Source: Kolteria novifilia (GTDB taxonomy: Bacteria > Planctomycetota > Planctomycetia > Kolteriales > Kolteriaceae). From it: 64,000 bases of DNA. The position numbers and the translations under genes are program-made. Positions within the stretch are counted from its first letter, which is position 1. Each line of letters begins with the position of its first letter. Where the stretch lies: the NCBI GenBank assembly GCA_007748055.1, contig CP036279.1:7316001-7380000 (forward strand). The letters run 5' to 3'. A model generated the notes under the pieces. That model was not told the origin of the DNA. It saw nothing but the letters and a program-made list of their open reading frames with translations, and did not search any database. Below are positions 50,474 through 59,767 of this stretch, piece by piece.

Positions 50474-51637
50474 CTAAGCCAGCAAACCGCGTTTGCGCAG
50501 GGCGGATTTGAGACGATTGAGGGTCGGGTACTGCTTCGCCAAGTCGACGGCGCAGCGGTGGGCCATCGAGACACCCTTGTCGCCGCCGACCGCGTCGCGG
50601 AGATCGGCGAGGATGTTGGCGGCCGCCTCGTAGTTGTCGGTTCCTCTCTCCTTGGCGAGCCGCTTCGCCTCCCGAATCCACTTTTGGGGCTCCGCGACCA
50701 TCTCCTTCATGCGCTCGGCACGCTGGCGCGCCGCCTTTGCCGCCTTGCGTTTGGCCTTCTCTTGGGCCTTGCGCGCCTCCTTCGCACGCTGTTCGGCTCG
50801 CAGCTCTTCGGCTCGCTCCAGGAGCTGTTCGAGACTTCGCCGCTTGTCGCTCGTCGGCCAACCGCCGGAGTCCTGGGCATCGCGAATGTCGGCGAGGACG
50901 CCGGCTTTCACGCTCGCGGTGTCGCCGGTCAAGAGTTTTAGGAGGAGATCCTTCGCCGGTTGCTCCCCCAGGGCGTTGACCCAGCGCGAGGCACGGTCCT
51001 GAGCGTCGTCCGCCGGAGCGGGACCAACGTCTTCCCCGGCCGCGACGAGGAGCAACGGATCGGCCCCGAAGAACCATAGGAGTTCCCCACCATCGTCCGC
51101 GATCTCGGCGATTCCGTGGGGCACGGGCGGCTCGATCGTCTCCTCGGGAATATGATCCTCGTCACAGACGGCACCAAGCCAAAGCAAGTAGAGGGCGCGC
51201 AAGTCGCCACGCAATAGTCGATTGCGAACGCGAACGACGTCATCGAGATACTCCTGCAACTCCCAAACGTCGTCGAAATCGCCCGCCTCGAGGAATGGAT
51301 CGAGCGTCAGGATTCCGCCGTGACCCTTGGCGTCGGGTTCCCACTGGAGTGTCCGGCCCTCCATGTACGTCGACCAGACCCGTTTAGCGAAGGGCATGCC
51401 GTGCGGCAGACGAAGCTTGATCTTTCGGGTGCCGTAGTTGGCGTATTGGAGGAAGACGTCGAAACCTTGTCGCAGCAAGCCGTCGACGTCACCATGGAAT
51501 TCGCTGTAATTGTACTCGACGACAAGAGACCAGCGGGAGACTTCCGCATGCGAGGACTGCTCGTTCGCGAACGTCAGTTGCTCATCATTGAGCGGGGCGT
51601 CCACCGCGCGGAAGGCCACGTATTGGTATTCGCTCAC
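50474..51637 (-). CDS. Conserved hypothetical protein (SEYQY-type)
   Basis: A 387-residue cytoplasmic protein. The N-terminal SEYQYVAFRAVDAPLNDEQ followed by NYGTRKIKLRLPHG is a pattern I know from a conserved, uncharacterised bacterial family. The middle is acidic; residues about 275-330 are an Ala/Lys/Arg/Glu-rich helix, probably a coiled coil; the C-terminus (AAANILADLRDAVGG...) is helical. GTG 51637 is chosen because GGAG precedes it and the family start follows; the frame is open upstream into a repeat. The gene stands between two repeat copies. Function unknown. Confidence 0.72.
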   Translation of the reverse strand: MSEYQYVAFRAVDAPLNDEQLTFANEQSSHAEVSRWSLVVEYNYSEFHGDVDGLLRQGFDVFLQYANYGTRKIKLRLPHGMPFAKRVWSTYMEGRTLQWEPDAKGHGGILTLDPFLEAGDFDDVWELQEYLDDVVRVRNRLLRGDLRALYLLWLGAVCDEDHIPEETIEPPVPHGIAEIADDGGELLWFFGADPLLLVAAGEDVGPAPADDAQDRASRWVNALGEQPAKDLLLKLLTGDTASVKAGVLADIRDAQDSGGWPTSDKRRSLEQLLERAEELRAEQRAKEARKAQEKAKRKAAKAARQRAERMKEMVAEPQKWIREAKRLAKERGTDNYEAAANILADLRDAVGGDKGVSMAHRCAVDLAKQYPTLNRLKSALRKRGLLA

Positions 51638-51695
51638 GACTTGCTCCAGGAAGATGGTGGGTCGAGATCCACCGTACGGGTTTGTTGAGTGTGGC

Positions 51696-51764
51696 GTCTC
51701 TTGTTCGCTTCGCGAACCCAGATTGACGATCAATCTGGGCCACCCGTCCATCTGTGGTGGGCCA
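51696..51764. repeat. Dispersed intergenic repeat, copy B
   Basis: Shares with copy A the blocks GTCTCTTGTTCGC, a central hairpin (here CCCAGATTG/CAATCTGGG at 51718-51739), GGCCACCCGTCC and GTGGTGGGCCACA. It ends in an additional inverted repeat GGTGGGCC/GGCCCACC at 51757-51773. Copies A and B bracket the conserved hypothetical gene. Confidence 0.6.
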
Positions 51765-51805
51765 CAGGCCCACCCTACGTAGAGAGTGATGAATCGAGGC
51801 CGAGC

Positions 51806-53383
51806 CTAACCGACGTCTGCTTGGGACCAAGTGGTGTCGAGAAGGCGCCAGGTGGTGGAGGGGTTCTTGTCCTGGAGGATCGGGGGAAGGCGATCGGGGC
51901 GGATGTTGTCGTAACAGTAGAGCGCCGAGAATCTCCGGAGCGAGGCGGGGATGCCGACGGCGGTGAAGCCGGGGTGGCCAGTCGCGGGGAAGGGGCCGCC
52001 GTGGTTCATCGCGGGGCTCACCGCGACGCCGGTCGGCATCTTGTCGTTGAGGAGCCGACCGACCTTTTGGCGAAGCACCGGCTCGATCTGGGCATAGAGA
52101 CCATCGTCGGCTCCGTCGGGGTGACTGTAGATCGTCCCGGTGAGATTCCCCTCCAGATGCCGCGCGACCGCGACGAGCTCGTCGATGTCCTGGGCGACGA
52201 CGACCAGCGAGGCGTTGCCGAAGGCCTCGGTTTGAAACGCCTCGGCATGGGCGAGGAAGAGCTGGGCGCTGGATTGCAAGAGCGTGTTGGCGACCGAACA
52301 CCCTTCGCCGACGCCAACGGTGCCGCCGCAAAGGAGCGTCGCTCCCGTCTCCTTCAGTTTGGCGATGCTGGCGATGAGCGAGGATTCGGTGGCGGGGCCG
52401 AGAAGCGTACCGACCGGCGCCGCCGAGAAGCGGTCCTTCAGATCGACGAGGAAGGTCTCGGTCTCGCGACCGGCGATCACGAGCACCAGCCCCGGGTTGG
52501 TGCAGAACTGCCCCGTCCCCATCAGGCACGAAGTGAGGAACTGTTCGGCGATCTCTTGGGGGTGATCTTTGATCGCGCCGGGGAGGATGACGACCGGGTT
52601 GACGCTACTCATCTCGAGGTAGATCGGTTTGCCGACGGCGTCGGCGGCGGTCTTCAGCATGACGCCCGCCTTGCGCGAGCCGGTGTAGCCGGTGGCGCCG
52701 AGGCGCGGGTCGGCGACGAGTTTCGCGCCGTCGGCGTGGTCGAGGCGGTAGAGAAGCTGCACCGTGGCCAGCGGGAGGTCGGTCTCCTTCAGCGCTTCGA
52801 AGGCCTCCTCGGCGAGCAGCCTCGTGGTGCCCGGGTGCGAGGAGTTGGCCTTGGCGATGACGGGGTTGCCCGCGGCGATGGCGGCGGCGAAGTCCCCTCC
52901 CGCGACCCCGTTGAAGGCGAGCGGAAAGTTGTTGGGGCCGAAGACGGCGACCGGGCCGATCGAGGCGTGGATGCTGCGAATGTTCGCTTTGGTGTCGATC
53001 GTCGGCAGGGCCCAGCTCCCATCACGGCACGCGGCGGCGGCGAGACGAAGCTGGTTGGCGGTGCGTGGCAGTTCGACGTCCATGAGCCGGGGCGCGACCG
53101 GGAGCGCGGTCTCCTGGTTGGCCAGGTCGCAGATCGGCTCGGCTTTCGCTTCGATGCGTTCGGCGAAACGCTCAAGGAAGGCGGCGATCCGTTCGGGAGC
53201 GAGTTTGCGGAGTTGCTCGGCGGCGTCGGCGGCGGCGTCCAGGGCTTGGTCGACCTCCTGCCACGGGCTGACGGGGTAGCCGTCGGGGATCGGTTGGCGG
53301 GTCTTGGGGTTGATCGCCTCGAATGTATGCTCGGAGGAGGATTGCTTCCATTGGCCGGCAAGGAGAATGGGGTAGATCGGCAT
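51806..53383 (-). CDS. Aldehyde dehydrogenase, 2-oxoglutarate semialdehyde dehydrogenase-like
   Basis: A 525-residue member of the aldehyde dehydrogenase superfamily. GPNNFPLAFNGVAGGDFAAAIAAGNPVIAKA is the cofactor-binding region, GYTGSRKAG follows, E257 lies in LEMSSVNPV, and the catalytic nucleophile is C294 in GTGQFCTNPG. The form GQFCTNPG and the overall length match NADP-type 2-oxoglutarate (ketoglutarate) semialdehyde dehydrogenases of sugar-acid and hydroxyproline breakdown. No other genes of such a pathway are next to it, so the substrate remains open. Confidence 0.9.
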   Translation of the reverse strand: MPIYPILLAGQWKQSSSEHTFEAINPKTRQPIPDGYPVSPWQEVDQALDAAADAAEQLRKLAPERIAAFLERFAERIEAKAEPICDLANQETALPVAPRLMDVELPRTANQLRLAAAACRDGSWALPTIDTKANIRSIHASIGPVAVFGPNNFPLAFNGVAGGDFAAAIAAGNPVIAKANSSHPGTTRLLAEEAFEALKETDLPLATVQLLYRLDHADGAKLVADPRLGATGYTGSRKAGVMLKTAADAVGKPIYLEMSSVNPVVILPGAIKDHPQEIAEQFLTSCLMGTGQFCTNPGLVLVIAGRETETFLVDLKDRFSAAPVGTLLGPATESSLIASIAKLKETGATLLCGGTVGVGEGCSVANTLLQSSAQLFLAHAEAFQTEAFGNASLVVVAQDIDELVAVARHLEGNLTGTIYSHPDGADDGLYAQIEPVLRQKVGRLLNDKMPTGVAVSPAMNHGGPFPATGHPGFTAVGIPASLRRFSALYCYDNIRPDRLPPILQDKNPSTTWRLLDTTWSQADVG

Positions 53384-53540
53384 GGCGTCGGTCCGTTGGG
53401 GGTCGTGGGTTGTTCGGTGGCCTCTGCGCCCATTCTAAGGAGAAGACCGAGGTCGCGTCTTGGAGAGCGCGGTTGGAGTGGTGGCGGGAGAAGGATTCCG
53501 GCCGTGGGTCAGGGCTATTGCCTGAAACGGAAGCGGACGC

Positions 53541-54545
53541 TCAGCCGATCACGCCGGTGCTGGTGTAGTGGATCGTGGGCATCGCGGAGATGGGGGGGAG
53601 CGGGACCGATTGGCCGAGGAGGCGTCGAGTGAGGGCCTGGGGGTAGAGCTTGCGGTAGCCGAGATAGGCGGTCGAGAGACGCGGGTTGATCTCGACGATG
53701 CGATCGCGCGAGCCATCGCGGTCGGGGCCGAGGATGAGGTCGACGCCGAGATAGCCTCGCACCGGGGGGAAGAGGTCGAACGCGCGGGCGACGAGTTGGC
53801 GGGCGCGGTCCTGGAACTCGGGGGGCAGGGGCATGGAGCCGCCGCGGTAGCAGAACCGTTGCGCCATCCCCTCGCGTTGCTGGCTCATGTGCTGGGCGCC
53901 GGCGATCAAGGTGGCGGGCGCGCCGCGAGCGTCGACGACCAGGGCGGTGCTCGCGGTTCGTCCTGGCCAAAAGGGTTGAACGATGAGCTGGTCGTCGGGC
54001 TGATCGGGGAAGACCTCGGCGAAGAGACGGGAAAGGTCGGGTCCGTCGCAGAGGAAGGTGTTGAGGGTGCCGACGCCGTCGCGTGGCTTAACGACGTAGC
54101 GACCGGTGCCGACTTGGTCGTTGGCCAGGAAGGTTGGGATACTTAGCTCACCCAGGAGTTCCGCAGTCCGGAGTTTGTCGCTGAAGAGCTCCGTGGCGGT
54201 GGAGGAGCAAGAGAGCAGCGGGGTGGAGGTCGCCTCGACGACGCGGGCGAGATTCGTCAGTTCGCCGTCCATCTCGGGGGCGATCAGGATCACGCCGTCG
54301 GCGCCGGTCGCCTCCCTGGCCAGGGTGTCGAGCAGGGAACCGGTGAGCGGATGGGAGGTGGTCGAGGGGAGCGTTCGGCCTCCGGCGAGAAGGGTGTGGA
54401 CTTCGACGTCGGGTAGATCGGCCAAGTCGTCGGCGAGGCTGGAGAGCATCGCCCACCCTTCGTCGACGAGGCAGGACTCGGCGGCGTCCGCGGGGAGGGT
54501 CGCGCAGAGATGTTCGTAGAGGAGGATCTTCACGGAACCGGTCAT
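53541..54545 (-). CDS. ATP-grasp protein, MfnD-like (tyramine-glutamate ligase family)
   Basis: A 334-residue ATP-grasp enzyme. YVVKPRDGVGTLNTFL holds the ATP-binding lysine and glycine loop, and VDLILGPDRDGSRDRIVEINPRLST has the metal-binding glutamate and asparagine. LYEHLCATL at the start and the general layout match the COG1821/MfnD group, which adds glutamate to tyramine in methanofuran synthesis. Planctomycetes are known to carry the H4MPT/methanofuran C1 pathway, which makes this plausible, but no other gene of that pathway is in the window. ATG 54545. Confidence 0.78.
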   Translation of the reverse strand: MTGSVKILLYEHLCATLPADAAESCLVDEGWAMLSSLADDLADLPDVEVHTLLAGGRTLPSTTSHPLTGSLLDTLAREATGADGVILIAPEMDGELTNLARVVEATSTPLLSCSSTATELFSDKLRTAELLGELSIPTFLANDQVGTGRYVVKPRDGVGTLNTFLCDGPDLSRLFAEVFPDQPDDQLIVQPFWPGRTASTALVVDARGAPATLIAGAQHMSQQREGMAQRFCYRGGSMPLPPEFQDRARQLVARAFDLFPPVRGYLGVDLILGPDRDGSRDRIVEINPRLSTAYLGYRKLYPQALTRRLLGQSVPLPPISAMPTIHYTSTGVIG

Positions 54546-55103
54546 TTCCTAAGAGTGCCGTCGGTGAGCTAGCATATTAGCCGACGGGAGGGAAAAGTCC
54601 TCATGGCCCTTGATGGGTGCGATCGGTGAATGGCGTCGACGTGCATGGGAGTCGGCCCGCGGTGTATCATTGAATGGGGGCCAACCCGGAGGCTTGACGT
54701 TCAAGTTTCAGGGGAGACGCTTTCGACTCACCGACGTTCGCGGTCATGTCGTTCATGACATCAATGGATGAGAAGAAACGATGGATTCCCGTCCATTCTT
54801 TGCCGACTCCCTGTCGTCGCGCGTTCACAATCCCTAGACAAGAGAGTAGGGAGAACCGAACCATTCCATCTCGTGTAGGCGACATCGCGCTCGATGGCTT
54901 GCCGCGTTAGAACGGCCACGTTCATCCGCGGAGCGTCTCGCTTCAGGGGCCGTCCGGCTCATGCCGCGCCGACGATGTCCTCTTCGAGGGGTCCGGTAGG
55001 TTAATGACTCTCTCCGCTTCGAGCGGTACCCGATCGAGGACCGCTCTCGCGGCGTCCCGCTTTCTCACGCGATACGCATTAGCATCAGAAAGGAAAGTTA
55101 CGG
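54546..55103. other. Intergenic region between the ATP-grasp and acid phosphatase genes
   Basis: These 558 bases lie between divergent genes. Both promoters should be here. A minus-strand open frame (54667-54885) has no ribosome binding site or recognisable pattern and is not called. I see no RNA gene or repeat. Confidence 0.35.
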
Positions 55104-56054
55104 ATGTTCCGAGCCGTTCGGCGTTGGCTCTTTCCGGTTGGGTTAGTGATCGTTGCCGCCGTTCTCGTCGAGGTTGGTCATAGTGATTCCGCGAGCCCAC
55201 CAGTTGTCGAGGCCCAGCCGGCCGCGACGCGGAAGGCGCCGGCAAGTGAGCAAGAGGCCGCCGAGCAGCTACTTGAGAAGACCCTCCAACGAAAGAAGCC
55301 GGTACCGACGAAGTGGGTTCGTCACAACCCGCAGGAACGTACGCTCTTCGCGACAATGTGGATGCGGCATTCCGCCGAGTACCGGGCGATCTGTCTTCAG
55401 ACCTACAACGCCGCGATCGACAAAGTTCGCGAAGGCGTCAGAAAGCTCCGCTTCAGCCAAGGGCGCCTCACCGGCACCAAGCCCCCCGCCGTCGTCATGG
55501 ATCTTGACGAAACCGTGCTCGACAACACCGCGTTCCAAGCCCGACTCGTCGTGATGAAGCAGGCCTTCGACGACGAAACCTTCGAGAAGTGGCTTCGCGA
55601 CCATCAGCACGAAGTCCGCCTCATTCCAGGTACGGCGAACTTCATTAAGGAAGTCGAAGAGCTCGATGTAACGATTGTCTTCATCTCCAATCGTCCCGAC
55701 TCCCATCGGCAGGAGACGATCGAAACACTCGGGAAGCTCGGCATCAACATCGATGGGGTGGAAGCACGGCTCCTTCTGCGAACCCAGGATCGGGACAAGG
55801 AAGCTCGTCGCGCCCAAGTCCGCGAGCAGTACCAGATCTTGGCGATCCTTGGCGACAACTTGCACGACTTTTCGACGGAGTTCTCCGCCAAGGGCCTCGA
55901 AGGCGACCCGAAGGCGCTCGAGAAGCGTCTGGAGCTGGTCGACAAGAACGACGAGCGTTGGGGCGAGGAGTGGTTCGTCTTCCCCAATCCAATCTACGGC
56001 GACTGGGCGAACTTGGTCGATTGGGGCGAGTCCGACACGTTGCTCCAGCCGTAG
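55104..56054 (+). CDS. Exported HAD-superfamily acid phosphatase, e(P4)/class C type
   Basis: A 316-residue protein with an N-terminal hydrophobic segment (about 9-24), so probably exported. LFATMWMRHSAEYRAICLQTYNAA corresponds to the W-x-Q-x-SAEY segment of the e(P4) outer-membrane phosphatases. The HAD nucleophile motif is VMDLDETVLDN with D133 and D135; IVFISNR is motif II and ILGDNLHDF motif IV. The enzyme likely removes phosphate from nucleotides or cofactors outside the cytoplasm. No lipobox cysteine is seen, unlike the lipoprotein members. Confidence 0.88.
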   Translation: MFRAVRRWLFPVGLVIVAAVLVEVGHSDSASPPVVEAQPAATRKAPASEQEAAEQLLEKTLQRKKPVPTKWVRHNPQERTLFATMWMRHSAEYRAICLQTYNAAIDKVREGVRKLRFSQGRLTGTKPPAVVMDLDETVLDNTAFQARLVVMKQAFDDETFEKWLRDHQHEVRLIPGTANFIKEVEELDVTIVFISNRPDSHRQETIETLGKLGINIDGVEARLLLRTQDRDKEARRAQVREQYQILAILGDNLHDFSTEFSAKGLEGDPKALEKRLELVDKNDERWGEEWFVFPNPIYGDWANLVDWGESDTLLQP

Positions 56055-56718
56055 TGCACTGGTCCATCGAAAACCTAGGGTGTCACTGGCTGCTCGTGAG
56101 CCGGCCCCAATGGATTCGGGTTGTACGGACACCAACTTCGAGTTGAACAGAGCAGTAAGCTGACCGTCGATCGGCGGCGTTGACTGAGTTGTCCAAGAGT
56201 TTGCCCCCCTTCTCGAGCCAGGGAGCCAGTTAGGAACGCCAAGGGCCTGACGGACGTGTTACCCATGTCCCCGAACACCTGTTACCCTTGACTCCGGCCC
56301 GTACCTCCCCTTGGACAAGGGGGGAAACATGAGAGGTTTCCCCTTGGTCAAGGAAGGGGAACAAGAGAGGCAACTCTTTTTATCGTTGGGGCCGCATTCT
56401 TCGCGTGAGCTGAGCGTTTTTTGCGCAATCCGGAGCTCGGTTTGGGTGTCCGATTGGGGTGGTCGGAGCGATTGATGGTCCTGGGAGTGTCGATCCTTCG
56501 TCGGGGAGCGGGAATTTCCCTTTCCGCTTTCGCTCGAACACCGCAAGATGAGACCCAACGGCGCTCGAGTCGTTGAGGGAATCTCGTCCCGCTCGAGGCA
56601 CCGAGGGACGCGCCCGATGTCCCTTCTCATCGAGGCGGCTCGCTTCGTCCATCGGTGTTGTCGCCACCGCTTCTGGGAAGGCCCCGGCCCAAGGGCCGGT
56701 AGACTTCGAGGACCGGCA
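56055..56718. other. Intergenic region with hairpin elements
   Basis: A 664-base gap between two plus-strand genes. It holds the hairpin at 56305-56322, a second CCCCTTGG...AAGG-type stem near 56340-56359, and a GAACAAGAGAGGCAACT block resembling part of the repeats at 50300 and 51696. The frame of the antiporter gene is open through 56548-56718, but the likely start is TTG 56719. Confidence 0.45.
56305..56322. repeat. Hairpin element, copy 2 of the CCCCTT/AAGGGG family
   Basis: CTCCCCTT and AAGGGG enclose a GGAC loop, the reverse complement of the GTCC loop in the element at 50269-50290. A third, less regular stem follows at about 56340. Confidence 0.6.
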
Positions 56719-58512
56719 TTGGAAGACCCTCTCGTTCAGCTTAGCGCGGTGATCATTCTCGGCATCGGCGCCCAGTGGTTGGCGTCGGCGATCCGGCTTC
56801 CCTCCATCCTTCTCCTTCTGGTGGCCGGATTCATCGCGGGGCCGGCGACCGGGTTGCTCGATCCTAAAGGTCTCTTCGGCGACGTCTTCGCTCCCTTCAT
56901 CTCACTCGCCGTCGGTATCATCCTCTTCGAAGGGGGACTCAGCCTACGCTTCAGCGAGCTACCCGACATACGTCGCGTCCTGCTACAACTCCTAACGGTC
57001 GGCGTGCTCGTGACCTGGGTCACGTCGGCGTTGGCGGCCTACTTCATTCTCGACTTCGATCCGACCGTCGCCGCCCTGATGGGAGCGATCCTGGTGGTGA
57101 CGGGACCGACGGTCCTCGGGCCGATGCTGCGCTACATCAGGCCGAGTGGACCGGTCTCGCCGATCCTCAAATGGGAAGGGATCCTGATCGACCCGATCGG
57201 GGCGATCCTCGCGGTCATCGTCTACGAGGTGGTTTCCTCGGGCGCGTTGGAGGAAGCGACCCTTGTCGTCGTGATGAACGTCTTTTACCTGATCATCGGC
57301 GATGTCGTCATCGGGGTGATCGGCGCGTTGATCATGGTTTGGGTTCTGAAACACGAGTTGATCCCGGAGGAACTTCACAATCCGGTCTCGCTGATGCTCG
57401 TCGTGGCGGTCCTGAATGTCGCCGATCTCTTCCAGGATGAAGGGGGGCTCATGGCGGTGACGGTCATGGGCGTCATCCTGGCCAATCAAAAGTGGATCAC
57501 GGTCCATCACATCATCGAGTTCAAAGAAAACCTTCGAACACTGCTGATCTCGACGCTGTTCATCCTGCTCTCGGCGGGACTGACGCGCCAACACATCGCG
57601 TCGATGCACTGGGGAGAGGCGTTCGGGTTCGTCGCGGTGCTGATCTTCGCGATCCGGCCGCTCTCGGTGGTGTTGTCGACGATTCGAACGACCCTGAGCT
57701 GGCGCGAGCGACTCTTTCTCGCGTGGATGGCGCCACGTGGCATCGTGGCGGCGAGCGTCAGTTCGATCTTCGCGATTCGGCTCATCTTCAAGGGAATCGA
57801 GGGCGCCGACGAGATGATCCCGGTGACGTTCCTGGTGATTGTCGTCACGGTGGCGCTCTACGGATTGACGGCGCCGATCCTCGCTCGCGTCTTGAAGATC
57901 GCCGAGACCTCGGCTCAGGGCGTGCTCTTCGTCGGAGCCCAGCACTTTTCCCGCGACTTGGGCAAGGCGCTGGTCCGCCAGAACATACCGGTGATGTTCA
58001 TCGATCGCAACTCCGACTACGTCAATGGAGCGCGCCTCGACGGACTGCGTTGCTATCTCGGCGAGGTGACCGAGGAGGGAGTCGCCGACAAGCTGGAATT
58101 GACGGGCATCGGTCGGCTCTTGGCGTTGACGCCGAGTGATGATGTCAACTCGCTCGCCTCGTTGCGTTTCGAGGAGGTCTTCGGGCGCTCGGAGATCTAC
58201 CAGCTCCCAACTGCTTCGGAAGGGGAAGAGAGCGAAGGCCCCTCGCGCGATACCCGTTTTCGGGGGCGGTCGGCCTTCGACGTGAGCCTGAGCAATCGCG
58301 GACTCGCCCAGCGGTTGAGTCAGGGCTTTGTCGTCAAGACGACGAAGCTTTCCAATCGCTACGATTACGCGATGTTCCAACAGACGCACGGCCAGAAAGC
58401 GATCCCCCTGTTCATCTTTTCGCCAACCGGGCAGATGACGATCGTCGTCGCGGATCAACCGCCGGCGCCCAAGCCGGGGGACACGATCATTTCTCTCGCT
58501 CCCACGATGTAG
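56719..58512 (+). CDS. Cation/proton antiporter (CPA1/NhaP-like) with C-terminal TrkA-N-like domain
   Basis: A 597-residue membrane protein. About 12 hydrophobic helices occupy residues 1-395; GLLDPKG, FEGGLSL, VVTGPTVLGPMLR and WEGILIDPIGAILAV (with the acidic ion-binding residues) are marks of sodium(potassium)/proton antiporters. From about residue 400 a cytoplasmic domain (GVLFVGAQHFSRDLGKALV..., IDRNSDYV) looks like a Rossmann TrkA-N/RCK fold that could bind a nucleotide and gate transport. The TTG start follows GAGGA by 7 bases. Expected role: pH and cation balance. Confidence 0.9.
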   Translation: MEDPLVQLSAVIILGIGAQWLASAIRLPSILLLLVAGFIAGPATGLLDPKGLFGDVFAPFISLAVGIILFEGGLSLRFSELPDIRRVLLQLLTVGVLVTWVTSALAAYFILDFDPTVAALMGAILVVTGPTVLGPMLRYIRPSGPVSPILKWEGILIDPIGAILAVIVYEVVSSGALEEATLVVVMNVFYLIIGDVVIGVIGALIMVWVLKHELIPEELHNPVSLMLVVAVLNVADLFQDEGGLMAVTVMGVILANQKWITVHHIIEFKENLRTLLISTLFILLSAGLTRQHIASMHWGEAFGFVAVLIFAIRPLSVVLSTIRTTLSWRERLFLAWMAPRGIVAASVSSIFAIRLIFKGIEGADEMIPVTFLVIVVTVALYGLTAPILARVLKIAETSAQGVLFVGAQHFSRDLGKALVRQNIPVMFIDRNSDYVNGARLDGLRCYLGEVTEEGVADKLELTGIGRLLALTPSDDVNSLASLRFEEVFGRSEIYQLPTASEGEESEGPSRDTRFRGRSAFDVSLSNRGLAQRLSQGFVVKTTKLSNRYDYAMFQQTHGQKAIPLFIFSPTGQMTIVVADQPPAPKPGDTIISLAPTM

Positions 58513-58652
58513 TTTGCCGTGTATGATGGCGTTCTGGAGCCTGGGAGCCGGAGAGCAATCCCTCGTCGGGACCGATGCGAAGGGGGTGGTCTTTCGGCCC
58601 GGATGGCGTGGTGCCCTTCAGATTTCGTCTTTCAATGGTGGGACCTAGATAG

Positions 58653-59696
58653 ATGCAGACGTGCAGGTTGATGGCCTGGAGCCTGATCCTCCTCGTGGTG
58701 GCCGGGTGCAACCAAGGGACTTCTCCGGAGAAGGTGGCCAAGGAGAAGGAGGCCAGCGCCAAGACGAGCGCACACGCCGACCGAATGAAGATCGCGGTCA
58801 TCCCCAAGGGGACGATGCACGACTACTGGCAGGCGATCCATACGGGAGCCCTGGCGGCCGCGGCCGATCACAAGGATGTCGAGGTCATCTGGCGGGGGCC
58901 ACTCATCGAAGGCAAGCCCGACGAACAGCGCAAGATCCTCGAAGGGTTCGCCGAGATGGGGGTCGACGCCATCGTCATCGCACCGGCCGACCGGGAGAAG
59001 ATGGTCGAACCGATTGAGAAGGTGATCGAAGGCGGCACGCCCGTCGTGGTGATCGACTCTCCCTTGGCGTCGGACAAAATCGTCTCCTACGTCGGGACCG
59101 ACAACGAGAAACTCGGTCAACTCGCGGCCAAGGAGATGGCCCAGACGCTCAAGGGTAAGGGAGGCGTGATCGTCCTGCGGCAGCTCGAGGTCGACTCGAG
59201 CACCTCGGCGCGGGTCGAGGCGTTCCTCCACGAACTCAAGGAGCGAGCCCCCGACATCGAGATCCTCTCGTCGGACGTCTACGGCGGGGCGACGACCGAG
59301 ACGACGACGATCGCGGCCCAAAAGTTGATCGAGAAATTCGGCGACAAGATCAAGGGCTGGTATTGCCCGACGCTGGGCACGACGTTGGGTACGCTCTACT
59401 CGCTGCAGAACCTCGAGAAGCTCGGCACCGTGACCGTCATCGGCAGCGATTTCAATGGCGACCTGATCATCGCCCTTCGCAACGGCGGCGTCCGGGGACT
59501 CATGCTCCAGGATCCGGTGTCGATCGGCAAAAAGGGAGTCAATGCCGCGATCGACCATCTCGAGGGCAAGGACGTGCCGCCCAAGGAGTTGACGGGAGCT
59601 TACCTCCTTCGCAAGGAGTACATCGACGCTCCCGACTTTAAACGTCTTTACTCGCCCGACATGCAAAAGTGGCTGGGGAAGGGGACGAAGGACTAA
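58653..59696 (+). CDS. Sugar-type ABC transporter solute-binding lipoprotein
   Basis: A 347-residue periplasmic binding protein of the RbsB/LacI-like group. The signal peptide ends with the lipobox VVAGC (C at residue 19), so it is lipid-anchored. IAVIPKGTMHDYWQAIHTGALAAA and GVDAIVIAPADREKMVEPIEKV are typical of sugar or autoinducer binding proteins, as are SYVGTDNEKLGQLAA and VIGSDFNGD. No ATPase or permease genes lie beside it, so the transporter is encoded elsewhere or the protein acts as a sensor. Ligand unknown. Confidence 0.88.
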   Translation: MQTCRLMAWSLILLVVAGCNQGTSPEKVAKEKEASAKTSAHADRMKIAVIPKGTMHDYWQAIHTGALAAAADHKDVEVIWRGPLIEGKPDEQRKILEGFAEMGVDAIVIAPADREKMVEPIEKVIEGGTPVVVIDSPLASDKIVSYVGTDNEKLGQLAAKEMAQTLKGKGGVIVLRQLEVDSSTSARVEAFLHELKERAPDIEILSSDVYGGATTETTTIAAQKLIEKFGDKIKGWYCPTLGTTLGTLYSLQNLEKLGTVTVIGSDFNGDLIIALRNGGVRGLMLQDPVSIGKKGVNAAIDHLEGKDVPPKELTGAYLLRKEYIDAPDFKRLYSPDMQKWLGKGTKD

Positions 59697-59716
59697 CGCC
59701 CTGTTGGTTTATTCGT

Positions 59717-59736
59717 TGCCCACGCTTGCGTGGGCA
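59717..59736. terminator. Palindromic hairpin between convergent genes
   Basis: TGCCCACGC and GCGTGGGCA around a TT centre make a perfect 9-bp stem between the binding-protein gene (+) and the HAD gene (-). There is no T-run, but the position suits a bidirectional terminator. Confidence 0.55.
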
Positions 59737-59767
59737 CACGGAAGACGCCTCGCCCCCGGGGACATGC

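Noticed and set aside
50260-51780. The repeats around 50.3 and 51.7 kb as a CRISPR or transposon
   Set aside because: Only two imperfect copies, no regular spacers, no transposase gene and no target-site duplication that I can define.
51689-53632. A 647-residue plus-strand open frame opposite the aldehyde dehydrogenase
   Set aside because: It is the complement of a gene with all catalytic motifs; the translation is repetitive Gly/Arg/Asp/Val with no fold.
54667-54885. A 72-residue minus-strand open frame
   Set aside because: No ribosome binding site or family resemblance; intergenic base composition.
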